In this document: positions 20,357 to 29,500 of the stretch, in pieces
Numbering within the stretch: the stretch's first letter is position 1
Layout of the letters: each line of letters opens with the position of its first letter
IMG/VR virus record: IMGVR_UViG_3300045588_000058
Coordinates: 1-57,624 of that record
Source of the DNA: a virus
DNA: 57,624 bases
Reading direction: 5' to 3' (one strand)
Notes under the pieces: generated by a model
What the model was told of the DNA's origin: nothing
The model's database searches: none
The model's input: only the letters and a program-made list of their open reading frames with translations
Translations under genes and position numbers: made by a program

Positions 20357-23300
20357 TTTTTGTATGATTTAACAATAGAACCATTTTTAGCTGGTTTAGT
20401 TTTTTCTTTTTCTTTGGAAGTTTTACCTTCTAAAGCAGATTTATACATTTCTAACTCTTCAGGATTAGCATTAGCAATCATTTCTTTAAAGTTTACTAAA
20501 GGATTCATATTAATAGCTCTTCCTTTATTGTCAAATCTGTAATTATACATATTCTCCATTACCCCAAGAGTTCTATTTTCAAGTTTGTTCTTAGCATATT
20601 TATCAGCTATAGAATTAAGGGCAGCTTGTGTTGTAGCTTTTGTATTAGACATGGCTTCAGCTTGTCTTGTGTATTGCTGATCTGCAATAGCAAGGTTTTT
20701 AAGTTTAGCATCGTTAAGAATATTTCTATTTTCTCCATACACTCTATCTTTCATCTCTTGGTTAGCTCTGAATTGATTAGCTAATACAGATTGATTAGCT
20801 TGATACTTTTGCGCATTTAGATTAGCTTGAGCTGCTGGGTTATATCCCATCATTCTTTGTGCTGCTCTATAATCTGATTGATTAGCATTCAATTGATCTT
20901 GTAAAGAAATATCATAAGGTACTCCTAACTCTGGTCTATAGAAGTTAGCTTGTACAGGTTCTAATTGATTAGTAGCCATAGCATACATTTCTGGATACAA
21001 TTGTGAGGCATCTAAATCTTCTACATCACTTGGTCTAAAATTAGGAAGTACAGCATTAGCAAATAAAGTAGCTTTATCCCACCAATCTTTATTCTTACCA
21101 GATTTTGTTGATGATTTTTTATTAGATGGAGTATCAGATTCATCATCACGCATATAGTAATCAAATATATCATCTTCTTCTTCTATTTGCCCAGATTCAT
21201 CACCCCACATATATGACTGTCTTTCTTCTGGTTCAACTTGCAAACTTTTTTTAGGTCTGATAACTACTTCATCAAGTTCTCCACCTTGCATATCTGCTTG
21301 TTTCATTAAATCTTCATCACTTAATTTATTAAGACCATCTTGTGCTTGTGTAAACTTACCACCAAACTTAGCATATTGTTTCTGGGCTTTTTTATCTATC
21401 TTTACTTTACCTCTTGCAAGATCATCAGCAACTAAACCATTTTCTTCTGCTGTATCATTGATAGCATTCTGAAGAGAAGCTGCATTTATTTTCTTATCAG
21501 CTAAATCTTTAAGTTTCATATTAGCTCCTTGTATGCTAGCTTGTAATGCTGTAAGTTTTAGTTTATCAAAAGAGTTTTTTGGATCTAATGCATTAAGTTC
21601 TTTTGTAGATTTATCTATTAATGTATTTTGTTTACTTTCTATCTTAGATAGATCATTTACATAGTTTTTAAACTTTTTACCTTTTGCATTTTTATCTCCT
21701 AACATATCTATATATTGATTAGGTATTTTTAAATTACCAAACACTACACCTGATTTTTGTACTTCACCAGTCATTGGATCTACTACACCACCTTCTTCTA
21801 ATTCAACCATAGGTTCTCCTCTTTCTACTTCTACTGGATTACCACCGTAAGTAACACCAATACCTGTTTCTCCATTAGGAGAATATTCTTCGTGACTCTT
21901 ACCTCTAAACATAACTGTTTCTCCTGTACCAGGTAAATAAGGATTACGTGATATAGTTTCAGCTCCTCCACCCCAATGTGTTTGTAACTCTCCACCTAAT
22001 CCATAAGATTTAACATCTCCACCATTCTTATAACTTTCCATAGCTCTATCACTAGGAGGTGTGTAATCTCTTAGATGTCCACCAGCTCTTAATGTATTCA
22101 TTCCTTCATGTGCATAGTCATAAACTTCTTGTTCATCAAGACCACCAAATGATGCTATAACTTGTGGTTGCCAATCATTAGATACCCATCCACCATCTTC
22201 CATAAAAGATTGATTTTGAGATTGAATTCCTTTAGCCATACCAACATTTGCCATTCCTTGCATATTTCTTTGTGTAGCAGCATTATCTTTCTTTATTCTT
22301 TTAGCATAAGGATCTAATGCATTACCAGCTATACCTCCAACAAATTCTCCAATAGCTCCACCAACAGGTCCACCAAAAGCTGAACCAATTGCTTTACCTG
22401 CTGTACCACCTATTTGTCCACCAGCATTTTGACCACCCATTAATTCTTGTCCCATACCTGTAGCTTTACTTGATATAGCTCCCCAAGGAGTTCCTCCACC
22501 ATCTTGCATTTGGTGCATTCTTCCACCATGATAATATTGTTTTACATTACTATCATTTAATGGTTCATATCCACTATCTGTATATATATCATTTGGATCA
22601 TATGTATTTTGTATTTCTGATGGGTTACCTCCTACATATCCACCATCTTGTAATCTCGTACCATTTCTAGCAAGAACATTTGTACCAACACCATTAACAG
22701 GAAATAAGTTTTCTCCTGTCATAGGTTGCATCATAGCATTTCTTTGTTTAGAAAATGTATCTTGCATTTGTCTACGTGCATCCACATCTGTACTTTGTGC
22801 TGCTTGTAAAGAAACATCACTTACTAGTTTTGTTTGTTTAGCTGCTTTAGCTGCTTCTTTCTCAGCTTTTAATGCTCCTATACCTCCAATAATTTCACCA
22901 ATAGGTCCAGCTTGTTTACCTAATGCTTTAGATGTTTTAGTCCATCCATTTTCTTGTGGTGCTGAGCCTTGAGCACCTAATTTAGAAACATCAAATCCTC
23001 CTATACCACCAGTAGCTAAAGGGTTTGTAGAACCTGCAGGTTTTAATTGATTTACAGGTTGCAATTGTCCATAATTAGTTGCTCCTGCTGGAGGGTTGTT
23101 AGAATACCAATCTCCATTTTGTGCTCTAGGAATAGCAGTTCCATATCTAGCACCTCCTAACGAAGAAGCTATATCACCCATACCTTCCATACCCTCTCCT
23201 CCTTCCATTGCACCACCAAACATTTTCATAAGACCACCAATATCAAAACCACCTCCACCACTGTCTTTTTGTGCAGCAGCTGCAGCTTGTTGTTTTTCTA

Positions 23301-23535
23301 AAGCTAATTGTCTTTCTGCACCAGTAGATCCTGTAATCATTTTATCAGCTTGGTCAAATTGATCTGAATAACTTATAGGTTTAAATCCTGATGAACCACC
23401 AGTTACTGCAGCACCCATTTGTGCTTTTTTAAACTCTTTACCATGTTGTTTCATGAATGCTTCTTCTGATGGATATTTCTTGTAAAACTCCTTTTCAGAT
23501 TTAACACCAGCGATTTTTAAAATTTGTGCTTTCAT
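20350..23535 (-). CDS. Glycine-motif cargo protein, 1061 aa
   Basis: This 1061-aa protein begins MKAQILKIAGVKSEKEFYKK, a start that resembles crAss-like proteins lying between the tail hub and the RNA polymerase. A short motif ending in NG or DGG recurs throughout: RAQNGDW, ARNGTRLQDGG, MHQMQDGG, MEDGGWV, SYKNGGDV, AKFGGKF, and PAKNG near the C-terminus. A glycine/alanine-rich hydrophobic tract around residues 370-410 could interact with membrane. The C-terminal third is helical and rich in Gln, Asn and Ala. It sits one base from the 498-aa gene, which shares the motif, so they form a pair. I infer a packaged or ejected tail protein. There is no enzymatic motif. Confidence 0.65.
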   Translation of the reverse strand: MKAQILKIAGVKSEKEFYKKYPSEEAFMKQHGKEFKKAQMGAAVTGGSSGFKPISYSDQFDQADKMITGSTGAERQLALEKQQAAAAAQKDSGGGGFDIGGLMKMFGGAMEGGEGMEGMGDIASSLGGARYGTAIPRAQNGDWYSNNPPAGATNYGQLQPVNQLKPAGSTNPLATGGIGGFDVSKLGAQGSAPQENGWTKTSKALGKQAGPIGEIIGGIGALKAEKEAAKAAKQTKLVSDVSLQAAQSTDVDARRQMQDTFSKQRNAMMQPMTGENLFPVNGVGTNVLARNGTRLQDGGYVGGNPSEIQNTYDPNDIYTDSGYEPLNDSNVKQYYHGGRMHQMQDGGGTPWGAISSKATGMGQELMGGQNAGGQIGGTAGKAIGSAFGGPVGGAIGEFVGGIAGNALDPYAKRIKKDNAATQRNMQGMANVGMAKGIQSQNQSFMEDGGWVSNDWQPQVIASFGGLDEQEVYDYAHEGMNTLRAGGHLRDYTPPSDRAMESYKNGGDVKSYGLGGELQTHWGGGAETISRNPYLPGTGETVMFRGKSHEEYSPNGETGIGVTYGGNPVEVERGEPMVELEEGGVVDPMTGEVQKSGVVFGNLKIPNQYIDMLGDKNAKGKKFKNYVNDLSKIESKQNTLIDKSTKELNALDPKNSFDKLKLTALQASIQGANMKLKDLADKKINAASLQNAINDTAEENGLVADDLARGKVKIDKKAQKQYAKFGGKFTQAQDGLNKLSDEDLMKQADMQGGELDEVVIRPKKSLQVEPEERQSYMWGDESGQIEEEDDIFDYYMRDDESDTPSNKKSSTKSGKNKDWWDKATLFANAVLPNFRPSDVEDLDASQLYPEMYAMATNQLEPVQANFYRPELGVPYDISLQDQLNANQSDYRAAQRMMGYNPAAQANLNAQKYQANQSVLANQFRANQEMKDRVYGENRNILNDAKLKNLAIADQQYTRQAEAMSNTKATTQAALNSIADKYAKNKLENRTLGVMENMYNYRFDNKGRAINMNPLVNFKEMIANANPEELEMYKSALEGKTSKEKEKTKPAKNGSIVKSYKNL

Positions 23536-23536
23536 A

Positions 23537-25033
23537 TTAATTGTATTTGTTTAGCCAGCCTCCTGGTTGTGGTTTATTGTAATTGGTAAAGTTAGTCAAT
23601 TGATCTAATTGTTGCAAAGTTTTTTGATCTTGTTGGTTCACACCATTCTTAGCCATAGGATATTCTGTCACCTTCTTACCCTTGAACTTATAATTCTTTC
23701 CTGGTTTCATTAGTTTTGTATCTCCTGTATCAGATATTCCTAATAAAGGTTCATACACTCCTTCCATTGTTATATCAGTAGATCCTATCTCAACAACCTT
23801 TCCCCAGTTATCAGGATTCCAATATCCCATATCATCTTTGATAACTGAACCATCTCTACTAATAGTCTTTGGTTTCCAATCTAATCCTTGTTGATAGTAT
23901 TGCATTTCTTTACCATTCTGTGCAGAAGCATCTGTCTTATCAGTTTGATTTCTACGTGGTCCTTTACTAGGAATACTTCCTGTGCGTGCGTATGAGAAAC
24001 CTGTAGCTCCAGGGAATGATCCTCCTGTTTGTGCTTCAGGAACATAATTAACTGGATAGACAGAACCACCCATTTGATAATGAGGAATCGCAGTTCTTGT
24101 ATTATAAGGACTAGGTGCTATGTTTGGTAAATCTCCATTCTCAGGATAGTATTTATATTTACTTTCTGTTCCTCCAAAGTTTTGATTTACTGTGTCAGTT
24201 ACATCATAATATTTAGGTGTTCTAACAGGAACTCTAATATTTGGATCTGCTTCTATATCATTATCTGGATAAACTAATCCTGCTGGTTGTAAATTATTTT
24301 GTATTGGTAAATCCAAAAGAGTTTCTATGTTTTGCTTAGGTTTAGCATAAACAGGACTAACTGCATAACCATCATAATACTCTGAAATTGGTTTTATTTT
24401 TGCATCATACACATCAGGAGATGTATAAAAATTAATATTTTCATCTTTTATTCCAAGACTTTTGTAATAATTTATTACTTTTTTTGATTTATTTATTACA
24501 TGTTTATCTTCTCCACCACTTATTGCTCTTTTTTCAAAACCAGGAACTGTTGTTGCAGTATATGCATTTATATTAGGATTTTGTTTTGAAAAAGCAGCAT
24601 ACTCTTTATATGCTTTTCCAGAATAATTACCTTTTTTTGTTTCATTTAATTGTTTATTATATAATACTTTTTCTTTAGCTAGCAGTTTTTCTATTTTTTC
24701 ATAATCCATTTTTAAAGGTTTATAAGAACTTAAATTAGTGATACCTAAGTCTTTTTGTTTATTTGATGTAATAGGATTATTTTTTTGAAATTGATAAGCT
24801 TTATAAAGTCTTAAACTATCTTGATAAGCTTTATATCTAGGATCGTTTTTTGATTTTACATATATAGGTTTCTTTGTTCCACCTTGAGCAATAGGAATCT
24901 CTCCTCCTTCTTGAAACTGTCCTCCCCATGCAGGAGAACTATTTCTTCCTACATTGCTGTATCCATCTCCTTGAAATCCTTCAGGAGCAGATACTTCATA
25001 ATCATTATAATTATCTAACCACTTATTTTTCAT
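23537..25033 (-). CDS. Glycine-motif cargo/tail protein, 498 aa
   Basis: A 498-aa protein with the same recurring short motif as the following 1061-aa protein: QEGGEIPIAQGG near the N-terminus, then YQMGGSV, AQTGGSF, SAQNGKEM and MAKNGVN. Its ends are alike: KWLDNYNDY at the start and GGWLNKYN at the stop. The middle is Lys/Tyr-rich and without clear domains. Its start overlaps the end of the GIY-YIG gene by 11 bases, and its stop is one base from the next start, so the genes are translated from one message. No function can be assigned beyond a likely virion cargo or tail protein inferred from position. Confidence 0.6.
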   Translation of the reverse strand: MKNKWLDNYNDYEVSAPEGFQGDGYSNVGRNSSPAWGGQFQEGGEIPIAQGGTKKPIYVKSKNDPRYKAYQDSLRLYKAYQFQKNNPITSNKQKDLGITNLSSYKPLKMDYEKIEKLLAKEKVLYNKQLNETKKGNYSGKAYKEYAAFSKQNPNINAYTATTVPGFEKRAISGGEDKHVINKSKKVINYYKSLGIKDENINFYTSPDVYDAKIKPISEYYDGYAVSPVYAKPKQNIETLLDLPIQNNLQPAGLVYPDNDIEADPNIRVPVRTPKYYDVTDTVNQNFGGTESKYKYYPENGDLPNIAPSPYNTRTAIPHYQMGGSVYPVNYVPEAQTGGSFPGATGFSYARTGSIPSKGPRRNQTDKTDASAQNGKEMQYYQQGLDWKPKTISRDGSVIKDDMGYWNPDNWGKVVEIGSTDITMEGVYEPLLGISDTGDTKLMKPGKNYKFKGKKVTEYPMAKNGVNQQDQKTLQQLDQLTNFTNYNKPQPGGWLNKYN

Positions 25034-25655
25034 AATTTATATCTTTATATTTCCATATAAATCCTCCACATGTTTTTGTAATTTTCTTTAATGCAAAAGT
25101 TATATTACTAGTACTTAAATTTAAACTAATAGAAGCAGATTTACCTGACTCCCACTCTTTTATAAATATACCATCTAAACTATATTGTAAAATAGATTTA
25201 TATTTTCCTTTTGCAGCTTTATGTTTATGCTCTTCAGAATGTTTTTTACCTAGTTTGCTTTGTTTAAATAGTTGTTTATATTCTTCTGACCATTTTCTAC
25301 CAGTTGCTTTGGTTCTAATTTTATCTCTAGTCTCTAGCGATGTTAACGATACATTATTAGGATGTGTTGGTTTTAAATTATATCCATACTTTCTATTATG
25401 GACATTTAATAATGTAGCCCAATAGTGTTCTTCAGAATACAAATACTCTTCTTTACATTCTTCTAAAATTTCAAATAAAAAATTTTCTTCACCATACATA
25501 TCCCAAGCTCTTTGTAAATATGTATTATTATGTATTCCTGTTTTTAACTGTCTTTTATGAAGCCCCCATCTAACATTAAAAGTTCTTTTAGTACAACCTA
25601 CATATATATGTCTAGTTATAATATTAGTTATGGTATATACACCTATACTGTTCAT
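25023..25655 (-). CDS. GIY-YIG homing endonuclease with NUMOD-type DNA-binding tail
   Basis: The 210-aa protein opens with a GIY-YIG nuclease domain: GVYTI at residues 5-9, YVGCT at about 18-22, arginines further on, and the acidic residue within SEEHYW near residue 75. The C-terminal half has two short repeats of the NUMOD3 type (WSEEYKQ and GKKHSEEHKHKAAKG). A NUMOD1/IENR1-like segment then ends with CGGFIWKYKD. Such free-standing enzymes cut a specific site and spread by repair. It overlaps the stop of the muzzle C-terminal gene (TAATG) and the start of the next gene, so it has been inserted tightly into the tail operon, next to the muzzle gene that is itself broken. It may be a selfish element only. 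Confidence 0.92.
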   Translation of the reverse strand: MNSIGVYTITNIITRHIYVGCTKRTFNVRWGLHKRQLKTGIHNNTYLQRAWDMYGEENFLFEILEECKEEYLYSEEHYWATLLNVHNRKYGYNLKPTHPNNVSLTSLETRDKIRTKATGRKWSEEYKQLFKQSKLGKKHSEEHKHKAAKGKYKSILQYSLDGIFIKEWESGKSASISLNLSTSNITFALKKITKTCGGFIWKYKDINYEK

Positions 25656-26521
25656 TACTTATAACTTATTTGGGCTGGAGCTGTCAAAAACTGGCTCACC
25701 AAATGAACGTTTGATTGATCGTCTAAAATATGTCTCACTTTTAATTCTTTTGCTCTTAGAGGAGCTTTCTTAAAGCTTCTTGAACCATAATCCATATTGT
25801 CTTGATTAACTACCTTATCAATAGAAAGACTCTCGCATGATGTAAGAAATAATGGAACTTGAGAACTTTTTTGAAGAGCCCAGAATGTATTATATTGATA
25901 GAAGTTATCACTCTTAGTATATGTGATTGTTTTGCTATCTGTATTGAATATCGGATATTGCATATATGCTCTCATATTATTAAGAGGTTTTGCTACTAAG
26001 TTTATTACTCCTGAACTTTGTTGATTGTTATAAAGAATTACTTTATTAAACCATTTATTGTTTGTTTCTATTCTTGAGTTATAACTAAACACACCATCAG
26101 GTATATTTAGATATTCATATGCTTTTGTATAATCTTTTACATTCTGAAGAATTTCATCTTGAAATTGATAAGCAAATGGATATTCAATAATATATGGTGC
26201 TATGTTTCCATAGTAAGAGTTATACAATTGTATATTAGTTAAATGTCTCCATATACATCCTGTTACAGTTTGTACTAATTTAATATTTGCATACTCTTGC
26301 TCAGTAATATCTTTTAAAGATAATGTTTTTTCTGATTTACATGTACCAGTAGATTTTATTGTAACCATAGTTACATTGTCATTTACAATATAACTTATTC
26401 CTCTTGTTAAAACTTTTTTAGTAACTCCCTCTGCTATTACATTCCCAAACTGATCAAAGATTAAGAATGGACCTGCAGTAGGGTTTACTTGAGTTAATTT
26501 TATTGTTATTGTTTTTGACAT
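25655..26521 (-). CDS. Muzzle/tail-hub C-terminal domain as a separate gene, with swapped N-terminal module
   Basis: Residues 1-72 form a module also found at the N-terminus of the 169-aa protein at 35310-35819 (GPF at 18-20, GVTKKVLTRG, IKSTGTC). From about residue 89 (GCIWRHLTN, then IIEYPFAYQFQDEILQ, NKWFNKVILYNNQQSSG, RSFKKAPLRAKELKVRHILD and the end APAQISYK) the sequence is what I recall as the C-terminal region of crAss-like muzzle/tail-stabilisation proteins. There it is normally fused to the body of that protein. Here the body is the preceding 1724-aa gene. The start lies 9 bases after that gene's double stop. I read this as one ancestral gene split in two, with both products probably assembling in the tail tip. 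A homology search would settle it. Confidence 0.75.
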   Translation of the reverse strand: MSKTITIKLTQVNPTAGPFLIFDQFGNVIAEGVTKKVLTRGISYIVNDNVTMVTIKSTGTCKSEKTLSLKDITEQEYANIKLVQTVTGCIWRHLTNIQLYNSYYGNIAPYIIEYPFAYQFQDEILQNVKDYTKAYEYLNIPDGVFSYNSRIETNNKWFNKVILYNNQQSSGVINLVAKPLNNMRAYMQYPIFNTDSKTITYTKSDNFYQYNTFWALQKSSQVPLFLTSCESLSIDKVVNQDNMDYGSRSFKKAPLRAKELKVRHILDDQSNVHLVSQFLTAPAQISYK

Positions 26522-26530
26522 ATTAATTTA

Positions 26531-29500
26531 TTAACAAGGTCCGTTATTAATTAATGTTACTTCAGGAGGTGTAACTACACTTCCACTTCGTGCACAGAAT
26601 GTTTGAGTTGAAGGTCCTCCTTCTACATTACCAATGTTTACAGATTGTGGATTTTCTGAACAATCAGTATATGTTACTGTTACAACACCCACTGTTGTTT
26701 TACTTATTGTATATGAAAAACAATTTAATGTTGTACTAGTTGTAGTGGTAGTTGTAACACATATTGCTGTTTCAGTAATTATTCCTGATACAACATGATA
26801 AACTTCTGTAGTAGTGTTTGCACTTTCATCTGTAAAATACCAACCATCTGCTATTGTTGTACAATCTGTTGTACCATTATTAACATATATAATTTGTCCA
26901 ACTGTTAAACTTACAGCACTTATATTAATTAAAGTATATTCATAACCTACATTTGTTGTAATATAAGCAATTGCTGCACATGCATCAACTTGACTTCCTG
27001 TAGATACTACTGTTGATGGAGGGGCTATTATATTATATCCTGTAATAAATTGATAGTTGTTCACGGTGTTTGGTCTTTGGCATGGTGGTGGTACAGTTAT
27101 AACTCCTGTTCCTACAAGAGTACAATCAGTTAATATTACTTCTCCAGCTAATGTACAATCTAATGGAATTTCTGTAGTAGTAGTAGTGGTAGTTGAAGAT
27201 GTACTACTAGTAGTAGTAGTAGTTGTTGTACTTGGTGTAGGAATTAATTCTCCTACAACAAAATCAAAATCATCACAACATCCATTAATACCAGAATAAA
27301 AGAAATTGTTTTCTGCTATATACCAATTAGGAATATAACTATGAAAACTTATCCATGTTTTTGTATTTACATTAAATGAAAGTGTCCAAGATTTATTGCA
27401 AAAGTATTCAGAATCTTTTAAATCAACAACTGTTGTTAATACTAAGCTATTAATAACTTCCTCTATATAAAATTCTTTTGTTGTAGAATTGTATTTAATA
27501 TCTTTATTTAATGGAATGTAATCTAGTTTACTAATTATAACTCTATCAAATTTGCTATCATATACAGCATGTAAACCTACTCCATTAAAATGATTATCTG
27601 TATCTACATTTGGAAACCATCTTAATATTTCAAAAGCTAAATGGTCTGTAAAGAATCTATTCATTCCAGAACCAAATGCAGATAAATCGTCTACTTGTGT
27701 TCCTTGTATAAGAAACACTTGTCCTCTTTTAGCATCTACAGTTATTTGTCCTTGAGGAATCTTCAATAACATTTTGTTTTGACTTCCTACATACCCAAGA
27801 TCTGTTTCAGCAAAATCAATAGGAGGTGCTCCTTTAAACATATTAGGATTACCTACATATGCAGCTTGAGGATTACTTGTATCAATTGTTAATAGATTAT
27901 TATACAATAATGATTTGTTTTCAAATCTAGCAAGAATTGCTCTATTTTGTATACCATCTAATGATATAAGATTACCATAGTTTTGGGGAAAATCAAAATA
28001 AGAAATTGCTCTATATGTCAACCAGCTATTAACTCTATTATCTGCATCTGTATTTTGACTATCAGAGTATATTGCTCTAAATGGATAATTTGTATAACAA
28101 GCTTTTCCATCCCAATCAGGAGGAAGGTGTGTAAATGTATTTTCTTTATTTTGTTTAGAAAATGTTACATTATATGTATATGTATTATCATTAGCAATAC
28201 TTACAAAATCTTCTTGTAACCAATCATCAGGAATACTTGTAGATACATGTGGCCAAAAGTCTCCTTCTTTATTATTAAATGCTTGCCTAAGATCTGTATT
28301 GTAAGAACTTTCACAATAAAAATTAGGAATACCATATGCAAACAAATAAAAATATCCATCATAGAATGTTCTATTAGGATTAGTATCTGCTTTAGCAGTT
28401 GATGGTATTAACTCTTGACTATTTTTACAATCAAATTCATGTGCTTTATAAGAAATAATATTTGAAAGTTCTCCTGAATCATTTCCACTATAATTGCTTA
28501 ATATAGATCTAGCAGAATGCCAATATTTAGGATAAGCTATATTTCCTATTTCATCATAGAATACATCTGAATCATCAGGAGCATTAACTCTATTATCTAT
28601 AAAGAATGGAAGTTTAGTTTTAAATGCAAAACGAGAAATAAATGTATCTCCTCCAAATATTGTAGCACTTCCTGTAGTTTTAATATTTTTTTGAAACCCT
28701 GTATCAATTGTATCATAAGAATATATTTGTCCCCATTGATTTACAAATGTATTTTTCAATGAAGCATAGTATGATAAAACTTGTATATCTTTTTCTTTTG
28801 CTGGTGTAGCGCATGAACTACCACCACTTATAGTCATTCTAGATTTATCCGTTATTCCTAAAGCAGAAACACTAACACTATTACTAGGAAATGGAAGTGG
28901 AGATAAATATTGTTCAGAATTGTTTAATTCATTAGTTTTTATAAATACAGAAGTTTCTCTTTGATAGTTATTTATAGGAATATTATCATCTCCTACTGCT
29001 TGAACTCCAGGTATTAAATATTTTGCTAAATCAATAGTTCGTTGTTTAATACCTAGATCATTTGGTATAAATGTATTATAATCATAACTAGCAATTGAAT
29101 TATATGAATATGCATAATTCTTTCTAGTTATACCATTTATATATATCTGTAAATATGCTTGATATGCTGTAAACATAGCAGTGGCACTAAAATCACTAGT
29201 TATATTACCTAATCTACTAGAGCTATCAAGAGCATCTTCTTGTGCTTCTTTTGTAAGTAATCTATATTTAGCATTACTTTTAACTTGTACAAAATGTGCT
29301 TTACCAGCACCAAACATTACATTTTCTAATTTAAGTACATCTCCTAAAAAAGGTTGTCCAAAAGAAGTTTCTGGAGAATTAAATATTTGTCTATATCCAA
29401 GATTAGTATCAGTATCAATTGATGGTTGTGGTATAGGAATTTTACATTGATTTGCTGCACGTACATTTTGATCAGGTAAAGCTTGAATAGTTACTCCACA

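Noticed and set aside
26522-26530. Programmed frameshift or sequencing error joining the two muzzle genes
   Set aside because: The first gene ends with two in-frame stops after some 250 residues of unrelated modules, and the second begins with its own module, so a single base change could not restore the ancestral protein.
27057-27299. Plus-strand valine-rich frame opposite the muzzle Thr tract
   Set aside because: Same shadow effect; the opposite frame is continuous with a 1724-codon protein.
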